Shown here piece by piece: positions 1 through 7,489 of a DNA stretch of 23,881 nucleotides (its first letter is position 1; each line of letters starts with the position of its first letter). The notes below the pieces were generated by a model. It had not been told where the DNA came from. It searched no databases and saw only the letters and a list, made by a program, of their open reading frames with translations. The DNA is from RUG563 sp964423675 (GTDB lineage Bacteria; Bacillota; Clostridia; Christensenellales; Aristaeellaceae): contig CAYRFP010000033.1 in NCBI GenBank assembly GCA_964423675.1, positions 1 to 23,881 on the forward strand, in the 5' to 3' direction. A program made the translations under genes and the position numbers.

Positions 1-510
1 ACCGCCCCCGCCGTCCGCACCGATGTGGAAGAAGGGCTGGCTGAATTGATCCGCCAGCATTATCCGGAAGCCGAAGTGCTGATGGGCACTTCCACGGCCG
101 GCATTGCCCATGCCGCCATTACCGCCCATCTGATGGACCTGCCCATGGGCTATGTCCGCTCCGGTGCGAAGGATCATGGCCGCCAGAATCAGATTGAAGG
201 CAAGCTGCTCCCCGGCCAGAAGGTCGTGGTGGTGGAAGATCTGATCTCCACCGGCGGCAGCGTTCTGGAAGTGGTCAATGTGCTGCGGGAAGCGGGCGCC
301 ATCGTGCTGGGCATCGTAAGCATTTTCACCTACGGCATGAAAAAGGGCCTGGAACGTCTGGCCGCTGCGGATGTAAAAAATGTATCTCTGACCAACTTCG
401 ATGTGATCGCTCAGGTGGCGGCAGAAGAAAACTATATCCGTCCCGAGGATGTGGCCCGGCTGATCGCCTTCCGCAATAATCCCTCCGACGAAAGCTGGAT
501 CGGCAAATGA
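1..510 (+). CDS. pyrE: Orotate phosphoribosyltransferase, 5' end missing
   Basis: PyrE joins orotate to PRPP to form orotidine 5'-monophosphate, the fifth step of pyrimidine synthesis, in the cytoplasm. The frame is open from base 1, so the N-terminus lies outside the window; about 169 residues remain of a protein usually near 210. The PRPP-binding signature VVVVEDLISTGGS is encoded at about 224-262. The segment GYVRSGAKDHGRQNQIEG just before it matches the substrate loop of the family. The stop codon overlaps the pyrB start in an ATGA, which indicates one operon with coupled translation. Identification is firm from the PRPP motif and the pyrB neighbour. Confidence 0.95.
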   Translation, partial: TAPAVRTDVEEGLAELIRQHYPEAEVLMGTSTAGIAHAAITAHLMDLPMGYVRSGAKDHGRQNQIEGKLLPGQKVVVVEDLISTGGSVLEVVNVLREAGAIVLGIVSIFTYGMKKGLERLAAADVKNVSLTNFDVIAQVAAEENYIRPEDVARLIAFRNNPSDESWIGK

Positions 511-1583
511 GAAGCTTAATCGATATCAACGATTTTTCCGTGCAGGAACTGGACGAACTGATCGCCACTGCTTGCGATATGATCGCCCATCCCGATCGGT
601 ATGCCCAGGTCTGCTGTGGCAAAAAGCTGGCCACGCTGTTCTTTGAGCCTTCCACCCGCACCCGGCTGAGCTTTGAAGCCGCCATGCTGGAATTGGGCGG
701 CAGCGTCATCGGCTTTTCCGAAGCCAGCAGTTCTTCCGCTGCCAAGGGCGAAAGCGTGGCCGACACGGCCAAGGTGATCAGCTGCTATGCGGATATCATC
801 GCCATGCGCCATCCCAAGGAAGGCGCGCCCTATGTAGCGGCGCGGAACGCCAGCATTCCTGTAATCAATGCAGGCGACGGCGGCCATGCGCACCCCACCC
901 AGACCCTGGCTGATCTGCTGACCATCCACCGGGAAAAGGGTCGGCTGGGACAGATGACCGTGGGTTTCTGCGGCGATTTGAAATACGGCCGCACGGTACA
1001 CTCCCTGATCGCAGCCCTTTCCCGCTATGCGGGGGTGCAGGTGGTGCTGATTTCCCCCAAGGAATTGCGCCTGCCCGATTATGTGAAGCAGGAGCTGCTG
1101 GAAAAGCGCGCCATGCCCTATGAGGAAACCACCAGCCTTGAAGACGCTATGCCCAAACTGGATGTTCTATACATGACCCGTATCCAGCGGGAGCGGTTTG
1201 CAGACATGGACGAATACGAACGGCTGAAGGACAGCTATATCCTTACCGTGGATAAGCTGGCCAGCGCCAAGCCCGATCTGGCCATTCTCCATCCCCTGCC
1301 CCGGGTCAATGAAATCAGCGTGAAGGTGGATGCCGATCCCCGAGCCTGTTATTTCAAGCAGGTGCTGAACGGCAAATACATGCGTATGGCGCTGATCCAC
1401 AAGCTGCTGAACAGCCCTGGCGAAGCCGCCCCGGAGGGGGAAATTTTCTCTGGCGCAGTGCGTTGCCAGTCTCCCCGATGCATCACCTCCTGCGAGCAGG
1501 AACTGGAGCATCTGTTCAAATGGACGGACAAAGCGCATGGCGAATGCCGCTGTGTATACTGCGAAAGCAAGCAAACAGTTTGA
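507..1583 (+). CDS. pyrB: Aspartate carbamoyltransferase with fused PyrI-like zinc ribbon
   Basis: PyrB condenses carbamoyl phosphate with aspartate to carbamoyl aspartate. The catalytic part covers residues 1 to about 303. It shows the carbamoyl phosphate loop STRTR (49-53), the 80s loop SSAAKGES with Lys80, RHP (101-103), HPTQTLADL (129-137) and LHPLPRVNEI. At 358 residues it is about 50 longer than ordinary PyrB. The extra tail, after a linker, has Cys320-X4-Cys325 and Cys349-X2-Cys352. This pattern and spacing equal the zinc site of the E. coli regulatory chain PyrI (Cys109, 114, 138, 141). The nucleotide-binding allosteric domain of PyrI is absent. The start overlaps the pyrE stop by four bases. 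Catalytic assignment is firm; zinc binding is inferred. Confidence 0.95.
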   Translation: MRSLIDINDFSVQELDELIATACDMIAHPDRYAQVCCGKKLATLFFEPSTRTRLSFEAAMLELGGSVIGFSEASSSSAAKGESVADTAKVISCYADIIAMRHPKEGAPYVAARNASIPVINAGDGGHAHPTQTLADLLTIHREKGRLGQMTVGFCGDLKYGRTVHSLIAALSRYAGVQVVLISPKELRLPDYVKQELLEKRAMPYEETTSLEDAMPKLDVLYMTRIQRERFADMDEYERLKDSYILTVDKLASAKPDLAILHPLPRVNEISVKVDADPRACYFKQVLNGKYMRMALIHKLLNSPGEAAPEGEIFSGAVRCQSPRCITSCEQELEHLFKWTDKAHGECRCVYCESKQTV

Positions 1584-1633
1584 TTCCTTTCGATGAAGCA
1601 GCACCCGAACCGTTTCAATCGTTTAAAAAGCAA

Positions 1634-1673
1634 AACAACGGGGAAGATCCAGCACGTGATCTTCCCCGTTGTT
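1634..1673 (+). terminator. Intrinsic terminator after pyrB
   Basis: A perfect 16-bp stem (1634-1649 with 1658-1673) encloses an 8-base loop, 50 bases after the pyrB stop. The tract after it is only moderately T-rich (GTTGTTCTTT). The symmetrical stem lies between convergent genes and could stop transcripts from both sides. Confidence 0.8.
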
Positions 1674-1731
1674 CTTTGGATACGGCCTTTTTCAGCTATA
1701 CCCTTCGCGGCCATGACCGTCTCTTTCTTCT

Positions 1732-2916
1732 TCAGCCGTTCAGTCCCATATGATCCAGCAAATTCTGCAGTTTTTTTGCTTCCTCAGAAGCGGCTTCGCT
1801 GGTGTTCAAAAGCGCCGTATAGAAGCTTCGCACATCCAGATCGCCAAGAATATAGCGCACCTGGCCGTTGCGCAACGCGATTTTAAACAGGTCTTCCCGA
1901 TCTTTTTGCGTCCATGTATCCACATGCCGCATTTTCTCGATTGTTGCATGGATGCTGGCAAAGCTTCGGCCACCTTCCAATTCCATCAGCAGTTCTATTT
2001 TTTCTTTTTCCTCATCGCTGTTTTGCTTATCAAACGCAAGCTGCTCGTTTTTGCAGCGATAATACTTTGTTTCCAGAATCTCGTTTTTTGCTGTTCGATC
2101 GATGATGGCCTTCAGCAGCGTGTCCAGTTCCGCCCCCTCCGAATAATCCGCCATTGCATAATAGCGAATTCGCTGATCGCGCATCATTTTGTAGACCTTG
2201 GCCTTATCTTGCGTAATCCCGCTATAGACGCAAATGGAATGGCCGCCATACGTATTCACCAGCCGCATGCACGGAACATCCGTATCACTGTCCCCGATAT
2301 AAACCATATTGCGGAAGGGAACGCGGATTTCGTCCGGCGCAAAGGAATCGTTGACCCCGGAATCATTGATATCCAAAACGCCTTTCTGAATGCGGAAAAG
2401 GAACTGCGTTTTGTTGGTATAGTTCACCACCTGCGCCGGCCATTCCGCCACGCCATCCTCATCGAAATAAAAGGAACTTGCGTAGATTTTTTTAAACGCT
2501 CCTTTTTTAGCGACGGACGTTCCCTCTATCATTTCCTTGAGCCCGGACGAAATAATATAGTGCTCCACAATAACGCCGTGCTCCGCGCCGTATGCCCGAA
2601 TACGCTCGAACCAATCCTCCACACCCGGAAACAGCTTCACCTTTGCGCCGTAATCTTCCAGCTTTTCGCGCGAAAATACAACCTTCCCGGCCGCTTTCTT
2701 TTTCATTAAAAGCATATAGGCAAGGTTTTGATCCATATCGTTTTGGCTTGCCAGCCCATTGGTCTCTGCCCAAAACTCCCCTACGTCATATCCAACCGAT
2801 TGGATATAGCCCTGCGCCTGCATATCATCCGGCGACAGCGTTTTATCAAAATCATAGCAAATCGCCAGAACAGGCTTATCTTCCTTATGCTCTCTTTGAT
2901 ATTGGCTTAACGACAT
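1732..2916 (-). CDS. HAD-superfamily hydrolase, phosphoserine phosphatase-like
   Basis: A cytoplasmic HAD-fold phosphatase; the substrate is unknown. Motif I is DFDKT (residues 22-26), where Asp22 would be the nucleophile and Asp24 the acid/base. Motif II is in YIISSGLKEMIEG (120-132). Motif IV is YIGDSDTDVPCM (206-217) with the metal-binding aspartates. Residues after about 260 form a charged, helical extension not needed for the HAD core; total length is 394 residues. The start has a ribosome site AAAGGA about seven bases upstream. The gene lies 119 bases after the Nif3-like gene on the same strand and is probably co-transcribed. It converges on pyrB. Superfamily is clear; a specific reaction cannot be named. 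Confidence 0.85.
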   Translation of the reverse strand: MSLSQYQREHKEDKPVLAICYDFDKTLSPDDMQAQGYIQSVGYDVGEFWAETNGLASQNDMDQNLAYMLLMKKKAAGKVVFSREKLEDYGAKVKLFPGVEDWFERIRAYGAEHGVIVEHYIISSGLKEMIEGTSVAKKGAFKKIYASSFYFDEDGVAEWPAQVVNYTNKTQFLFRIQKGVLDINDSGVNDSFAPDEIRVPFRNMVYIGDSDTDVPCMRLVNTYGGHSICVYSGITQDKAKVYKMMRDQRIRYYAMADYSEGAELDTLLKAIIDRTAKNEILETKYYRCKNEQLAFDKQNSDEEKEKIELLMELEGGRSFASIHATIEKMRHVDTWTQKDREDLFKIALRNGQVRYILGDLDVRSFYTALLNTSEAASEEAKKLQNLLDHMGLNG

Positions 2917-3035
2917 AGAAAATTCCTTTCAGCAGATCATTCCCGCACTCTGTTGCTTTCGATTTTTCCTTGAATGCGGCCTATTCTTCCGTTCTTTCCA
3001 CCCTGCCCACCTGCAATTATAACGGGAAAACACCG

Positions 3036-3821
3036 TCAGTCCGTATAGGTATACACCTCGCCGCACTCGAAATATTCCGCTTCCAGCTCAGGGTGCATCT
3101 GCCTGAGCAGCTCTGTTGTATATTTCATTCCATCGCGCTCGGAGCCAATATGCCCCAGTATCAGAAGCGCTTTCTTAAAGCCCAGTTGCGCGGCGTCTCT
3201 TGCATATTCCGCCAAAGACCATTCGCTGGCTTCTCCCGTCAACATCACCTCGCAGTGATCGCTTTTCAGTTCTTCAAACACTCCGCCCGGCGTTCCGAAC
3301 ATCCCTGAAATCTTGGTGCAGGGAACGTTGGCAGCGCCGCAGACACGAATATGCCGGATGCCCAGCCGATCTTCAATATGCTTTGCGATTTCCAGCGGAG
3401 TCAGCGGCTGATTCAGGCGAAGCCGCAGCAGGTCAAAGACCTCGGTATACTCAACCTGCGCATCAAACGCCATATTTTTGAGCATGCCAGTAGCGATAAC
3501 GTCAGGAGTCGTGTAGTGCGCATGATCGTGATACCGATAGATCGTAAGGCCCGATTCCTCAATAAACTTCCGCTTTGCACATTCCACGGTTTCATCAGAA
3601 TGATGATCCATGTGGTTATAATAGGTGGGCTCATGAACGATCAGAAGCTGGGCTCCCCATGCCTTCGCCTGCTTAATCACATCGGGAGTGTCAAACATGG
3701 ATACCGCAATTTTGTGCACCTCGGCGTTGGGATCCCCTGCCTTGCAGGTATCACAGGTGCGGGAATAATCTCTATCGTCTGCCAATTCAAACAGTTCATT
3801 CATAATATCGATGACTTTCAT
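3036..3821 (-). CDS. Nif3-like dinuclear metal-centre protein
   Basis: A Nif3/YbgI-family protein of 261 residues. Members form hexamers with a two-metal centre and are often annotated as GTP cyclohydrolase I type 2 homologues, but their true role is poorly defined. Metal-ligand motifs are present in family order: VHEPTYYNH (His63), YRYHDHAHY (His98, His100, His102) and ILGHIGSERDGM (His224, Glu228); GEASEW precedes the last. A near-consensus ribosome site (AAGGAAG) lies about eight bases before the ATG. The name Nif3 comes from a yeast interaction partner and has nothing to do with nitrogen fixation, so its place downstream of a nitrogenase-like operon is not evidence of a shared pathway. 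A terminator separates the two units. Confidence 0.88.
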   Translation of the reverse strand: MKVIDIMNELFELADDRDYSRTCDTCKAGDPNAEVHKIAVSMFDTPDVIKQAKAWGAQLLIVHEPTYYNHMDHHSDETVECAKRKFIEESGLTIYRYHDHAHYTTPDVIATGMLKNMAFDAQVEYTEVFDLLRLRLNQPLTPLEIAKHIEDRLGIRHIRVCGAANVPCTKISGMFGTPGGVFEELKSDHCEVMLTGEASEWSLAEYARDAAQLGFKKALLILGHIGSERDGMKYTTELLRQMHPELEAEYFECGEVYTYTD

Positions 3822-3860
3822 GCCTACACTTCCTTCGCGGAAAAGTATTGCTGTATCTTA

Positions 3861-3889
3861 GGTGTAGCACAAACCTCCTGATTTGTCAA
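3861..3889 (-). promoter_or_regulatory. Possible promoter for the Nif3-like gene
   Basis: On the minus strand a perfect -35 TTGACA (3889-3884) is followed after 17 bases by a poor -10 TACACC (3866-3861), about 40 bases before the ATG. The -35 and spacing are good; the -10 matches only half the consensus. Confidence 0.4.
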
Positions 3890-3961
3890 TATATTGAGCA
3901 TCCGCATCGGTGCGCTTTCCGCAGCTTTTCCCGCTGATAAACCGCCCCGGTTTTCCCGCTA

Positions 3962-3998
3962 CAGAACAAATTAAGCTGCCGCAAAATGCAGGCAGCTT
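3962..3998 (-). terminator. Terminator ending the nitrogenase-like operon
   Basis: Read on the minus strand, an 8-bp stem AAGCTGCC/GGCAGCTT (3998-3991 with 3980-3973) is followed by a T-rich tract, AATTTGTTCT. It lies 60 bases past the last nitrogenase-like gene and before the Nif3-like gene, so the two are probably separate transcripts. Confidence 0.65.
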
Positions 3999-4057
3999 CG
4001 GCATTGTTTTCTTATTCCAACCAACGGAAAGTTCTCCGCGCAAAACGGCTTATATCA

Positions 4058-5296
4058 TCAATCGTTGAATCTGTCCGCAAAATCACTTTTCAGTTCAAGT
4101 AGATAGTCCATCCCTTTTTCGCCCATGAATGGAAGATATGCAGCATACTGATATCTGGAATTAAAGGGGGCGCTGATCAGCGTAAAGTAATCGTTTTCGC
4201 CGCAAAACAAAGCCATTTCATCGCTGCCTAAACACCATTGCCCTTTAAGAGACTTAAACAACGCGATGCGTTCCTTTTCTTTGCTTAAAAAACGGATCTG
4301 TGGATCGCTGTTGTCGATTGCTTTCAGCGAGTGACTGCAAATCATATTTTCGATCTCGATATCCATCTCGCCAAGCGCCTGCCGGATGCCCAGCAGCATA
4401 TCATAATCTCCCTGCACGGACGCCTTCGCCTTGCCCTGCCCCATCATTCCCATGCCCATAGGGCCGCCCATAGGCGTTAAGCGCATGGACTTGCTTTTCA
4501 AACGTTTTACGAATGCCGGGGCTATATCCCTGCCGATGCGTTTTGAAATCTCGGTGAGCCAACTCAGCGTGTCTGCATATCCGTAGGGAGCGCCGTAATA
4601 GAATTCCGTTTCACATTTGCTTTTTAATATCTCCGCCGCTTCCAGGGCTTCTGCCCGAATGACAAGATTTAACGCCGCGCCGCCCATCCGTTCAAGATCA
4701 TCCACCGAGCATTCAAGCCCCATGACACAGCCGCATTCATATCCGAAGGCTTCTCGCATCAGGTTTTGAATTTCCCACACATCGCTGCGCACACGATATG
4801 CTCCTGCCGACGCACCGATGATATTATAGGTTTTCTCTTTTTTATCTGCCGGCTGTACGACCTCACGGGCAAGCATGCGATAGACCGAACGCAGCTCTGC
4901 GGTGTAATCCCCGCGGAAGCCGCCTTCCTCAAAGGAGATCAACCGTGCATTTACCTTTTCCTGCATATAGTAGCATACGCCCGCAACATCGGTACCGATG
5001 ACCGCGATGACTGCGGCGGCGACCACGAATATGATCTTCGGATGATATGCTTCATCTATTTCGAGAATCGCGTTTTCCAGCCTTGAAACATCGCCCATGA
5101 TCACATCATCCTCGCTGATGTGGGTGGTGAAAAGGGATCGACCAAGCTCAAGACCAAGGCTGCTGTAAAGACCTCCGCCAAAGTGCGTTGTTCCAGCAGG
5201 GCCGTACTCGAGTACCACCGCATCCGCAATCGGCATCAGCGACCAGATGATCGCCATGCGATCTGAGGGCGTTGGATAAAATCTGCAAAGGCTCAT
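4058..5296 (-). CDS. Nitrogenase component 1-like subunit lacking cluster cysteines (NifK/BchB-like)
   Basis: A 412-residue member of the nitrogenase component 1 superfamily (NifD/NifK/BchN/BchB fold), expected to pair with the upstream subunit. The N-terminal domain aligns with its partner without gaps: SDRMAIIWSL against CPLMGAMLTI, EYGPAGT against VIGPDEC, and PKIIFVVAAAVIAVIG against PKVVYLVTTCVVEVIG. The three cluster-cysteine positions are therefore Ser11, Thr36 and Ala95; Thr36 falls where BchB uses an aspartate ligand. Cys4 is the only N-terminal cysteine. A Met/Gly-rich stretch (GGPMGMGMMGQG, 277-288) precedes the third Rossmann domain, KASVQGDYDMLLGI. The start overlaps, by ATGA, the frame-restored end of the upstream gene. 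The family is clear and the reaction unknown. Absence of the cysteines argues against a true NifK. Confidence 0.88.
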   Translation of the reverse strand: MSLCRFYPTPSDRMAIIWSLMPIADAVVLEYGPAGTTHFGGGLYSSLGLELGRSLFTTHISEDDVIMGDVSRLENAILEIDEAYHPKIIFVVAAAVIAVIGTDVAGVCYYMQEKVNARLISFEEGGFRGDYTAELRSVYRMLAREVVQPADKKEKTYNIIGASAGAYRVRSDVWEIQNLMREAFGYECGCVMGLECSVDDLERMGGAALNLVIRAEALEAAEILKSKCETEFYYGAPYGYADTLSWLTEISKRIGRDIAPAFVKRLKSKSMRLTPMGGPMGMGMMGQGKAKASVQGDYDMLLGIRQALGEMDIEIENMICSHSLKAIDNSDPQIRFLSKEKERIALFKSLKGQWCLGSDEMALFCGENDYFTLISAPFNSRYQYAAYLPFMGEKGMDYLLELKSDFADRFND

Positions 5297-5463
5297 CTAC
5301 GCATACCCCCTTTCATCATTTCATGTGGCATTTTATCGAAATCTCCGTTTTTCATCATCTCAGCTTCCTTATTTGCGGACACAAACGCATCAACAACCAT
5401 GCCGCATACCTCAAAGCCCAGCGTATTATAGGCGTTCAGCATTCGCACGGTTGCGATTTTATT
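5293..5463 (-). pseudogene. Displaced 3' end of the NifD/BchN-like gene (-1 frame)
   Basis: Reading resumes in the -1 frame at the A-rich run CGAAAAATAAAATCG (5468-5454, minus strand). This gives 56 coherent residues beginning NKIATVRMLNAYNTLGFEV and ending MPHEMMKGGMRR. The stop then overlaps the next gene's ATG as ATGA, the arrangement expected of a tightly packed operon. In the unshifted frame only 8 more residues follow before a stop, leaving a 139-base gap unlike the rest of the operon. One missing A, through mutation or a homopolymer sequencing error, would explain it. Programmed -1 slippage at A-AAA is possible but unproven. Confidence 0.75.
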
Positions 5464-6632
5464 TTTCGAAGCTCCATCTGATTTCCTGCGCCGATATTGA
5501 AATCAGGCTTTAAAACCGGATAGAGATATCCAATTGCACCGAGATTGGCAGAACGAGTCACATAGGGGTCGCATACCGCAAGCAGGCTTTTGCGGAATTC
5601 TACGCTGTCCTCATCCAGATCGGAGATCTGCAACAGAAGCGGTTTTACACTAAGCTTTTCTGCTACAAACTGATGCAGTTCATAATTGCAAAGCGCCGTA
5701 TTGCCACTAATGTAGGTTCTGCCGGAAAGCATCGCCTTAGCTGCCTGGGTTTTATCCGACATTTCGCGGTATAACGCTGCCAGCTCGGATGGCAATTCCT
5801 TATCTAACGCCGCAAAAAGCACTTTATAGCAGCCAAAGATTCGCTCCGGGTCAGAATATCGTTCAAACACAACATAGGGCGTTCCGAACCTTTCTTTCAT
5901 CTCCTTTGCAAGCGGAAGGCCGACAGGATGTGCCACGATATTGTATTTTGCATTGGGCGCAATTCGTATGCTTTCGGCGGAGGCTTTTCCGGGAAGCGTC
6001 AGACCAAGCGCTGTGCCGCTTTTCTGTAAATAGCGATATACCTCGGTCTTTCTAAAATCTCCAAGTCGCATACCGAGTACATTTACGCAATCGCAGGTTT
6101 CCTGTTTTTCCATTGCCTCGATGCTACCGTCAAGGGTATGTTCAATCCCCGGCAGATGATCGTCGGTCTTAAAGTTTTCTGCATGAACAACGATGACCGG
6201 AAGGTGATACTGTTCCTCGTAACCCATTACCATGGCGTCAATATCATCGCCGATCACCTCCACCACACAGGTGGTTACAAGATATACTACCTTGGGCGTG
6301 TATTCCTCCATCAGTTCCGCAAATGCTTCATCCATTTTTTCCTGACAGCCAAAGGTCACATCATGCTGATCCAGCACCACTGAGACGATCCGGCATCCGT
6401 TTGCTTTCATGTTTCCGCCCGATGTGGCAAGCTGTGTGTAGTACGCGCATTCGTCCGGCCCGATCACGACCATGACCGAATCGTCGATCTCCTTGATCGT
6501 CAGCATTGCCCCCATCAGCGGGCAGTGATAGCCGGGAAAAAGCGCATAGGACAGGGGCTTTACCTGTTTCATATTTGTGGCTTCACTGAGCCGCTTCATC
6601 TTTTGAAGCATTTTCTTTCCGTCCAGTCCCAT
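5436..6632 (-). CDS. Nitrogenase component 1-like subunit with three cluster cysteines (NifD/BchN-like), frameshifted
   Basis: This is the cysteine-bearing partner of the component 1-like pair. I chose the ATG at 6632 because AAAGGA lies five bases upstream. An ATG at 6689 overlaps the ATPase stop in TAATG but has no ribosome site, and would add 19 residues. From 6632 the cysteines are Cys37 (YHCPLMGAML), Cys62 (VIGPDECAYY) and Cys122 (YLVTTCVVEVIGDD), the places used for the P-cluster in NifD and the [4Fe-4S] cluster in BchN. Further Rossmann-like segments follow (YNIVAHPVGLPLAKEM; SGRTYISGN). The open frame stops at 5436, but the expected C-terminus continues in the -1 frame to 5293. As written it encodes 398 residues; restored, 446. 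Family is certain, substrate unknown. Confidence 0.85.
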   Translation of the reverse strand: MGLDGKKMLQKMKRLSEATNMKQVKPLSYALFPGYHCPLMGAMLTIKEIDDSVMVVIGPDECAYYTQLATSGGNMKANGCRIVSVVLDQHDVTFGCQEKMDEAFAELMEEYTPKVVYLVTTCVVEVIGDDIDAMVMGYEEQYHLPVIVVHAENFKTDDHLPGIEHTLDGSIEAMEKQETCDCVNVLGMRLGDFRKTEVYRYLQKSGTALGLTLPGKASAESIRIAPNAKYNIVAHPVGLPLAKEMKERFGTPYVVFERYSDPERIFGCYKVLFAALDKELPSELAALYREMSDKTQAAKAMLSGRTYISGNTALCNYELHQFVAEKLSVKPLLLQISDLDEDSVEFRKSLLAVCDPYVTRSANLGAIGYLYPVLKPDFNIGAGNQMELRKIKSQPCEC

Positions 6633-6688
6633 ATTGATCCTTTCTGCCAAACAGGGCAGCTGATCTGCTTGCCCCATTTGGTATACCA

Positions 6689-7489
6689 TTATTGCAACTG
6701 TTTGAATGCGATGATGGGCTTTTCTCTGCCCTGGATATGCATAATATCGCAGTCGACATTATAGACATCCTTCATCATTTGGGGCGTGATAACTGCCTCA
6801 GGGCTTCCCTCGGAATACTTTTTCCCATTTTTTATGACGATGATGTGATCGCTCACCTCAAGCACCTGGGATAGATCGTGCAGCACCATGACAACACCGA
6901 TTCCAGTTTCGCGGTTCAGCTTCTTGACAAGCTGCATGGTCTCAAGCTGATGAGAAATATCAAGGTATGTCGTCGGCTCGTCCAGAAACAGAATCTCGGG
7001 CTTTTGTGCCAGCACCGTGGCGATCCAGACGCGCTGTCTCTCGCCGCCGGATATCTCAAAGATGGATTTATCACGGAACTGCCAGGTGCTTGTTGCCTCC
7101 ATGGCCCATTGGATGATGCGTTCATCCTCTCCTGAAAGCCCAGATAACAGCTTCTGATGCGGCATTCTGCCGTAGCTGACCAGTTCCTTTACCCTGAAAT
7201 CGGCGGGTACGCTATGTACCTGCGGAAGAACGCCGATGGTGCGTGCCAACTCTTTCGGCTTCATTTCGAGGATGTCTCTGCCATTTAATACAACGCTGCC
7301 TTTTTGATAGCGGATAAGTCGAGTGATGGCTTTCAGTACGGTTGATTTACCAGAGCCGTTCGGCCCTATAATCGTTGTGATTCGGTCATTTCGGATATCT
7401 ACATCCATATCCGAAACGATCACGTGATCACCATAGCCGATTTGGAGCGCCGCCCCTGACAAATGGGAAATTGCCGCTTCAGCCTTCAT
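6689..7489 (-). CDS. ABC importer ATPase, FecE/BtuD type
   Basis: The 266-residue cytoplasmic ATPase that would drive the adjacent permease. Walker A is GPNGSGKST (42-50), the ABC signature SGGERQR lies at 147-153 and Walker B ILFLDEP at 166-172, followed by the D-loop TTYLD and the switch histidine in MVLHDLSQ. The fingerprint VLPQ (Q-loop) and the overall length match ATPases of the siderophore, heme and cobalamin import class. It overlaps the permease gene by 11 bases and ends 56 bases before the preferred start of the nitrogenase-like subunit. The gene order places uptake in the same translation-coupled operon as the reductase. Family is firm; ligand unknown. Confidence 0.95.
   Translation of the reverse strand: MKAEAAISHLSGAALQIGYGDHVIVSDMDVDIRNDRITTIIGPNGSGKSTVLKAITRLIRYQKGSVVLNGRDILEMKPKELARTIGVLPQVHSVPADFRVKELVSYGRMPHQKLLSGLSGEDERIIQWAMEATSTWQFRDKSIFEISGGERQRVWIATVLAQKPEILFLDEPTTYLDISHQLETMQLVKKLNRETGIGVVMVLHDLSQVLEVSDHIIVIKNGKKYSEGSPEAVITPQMMKDVYNVDCDIMHIQGREKPIIAFKQLQ

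Noticed and set aside
3036..3821. Nif3-like gene as part of the nitrogenase-like pathway
   Set aside because: The family name has no link to nitrogen fixation, and a terminator separates the gene from the operon.
3858..4043. 61-codon minus-strand ORF between the nitrogenase-like operon and the Nif3-like gene
   Set aside because: It spans the operon terminator and overlaps the likely promoter; no ribosome site was evident.
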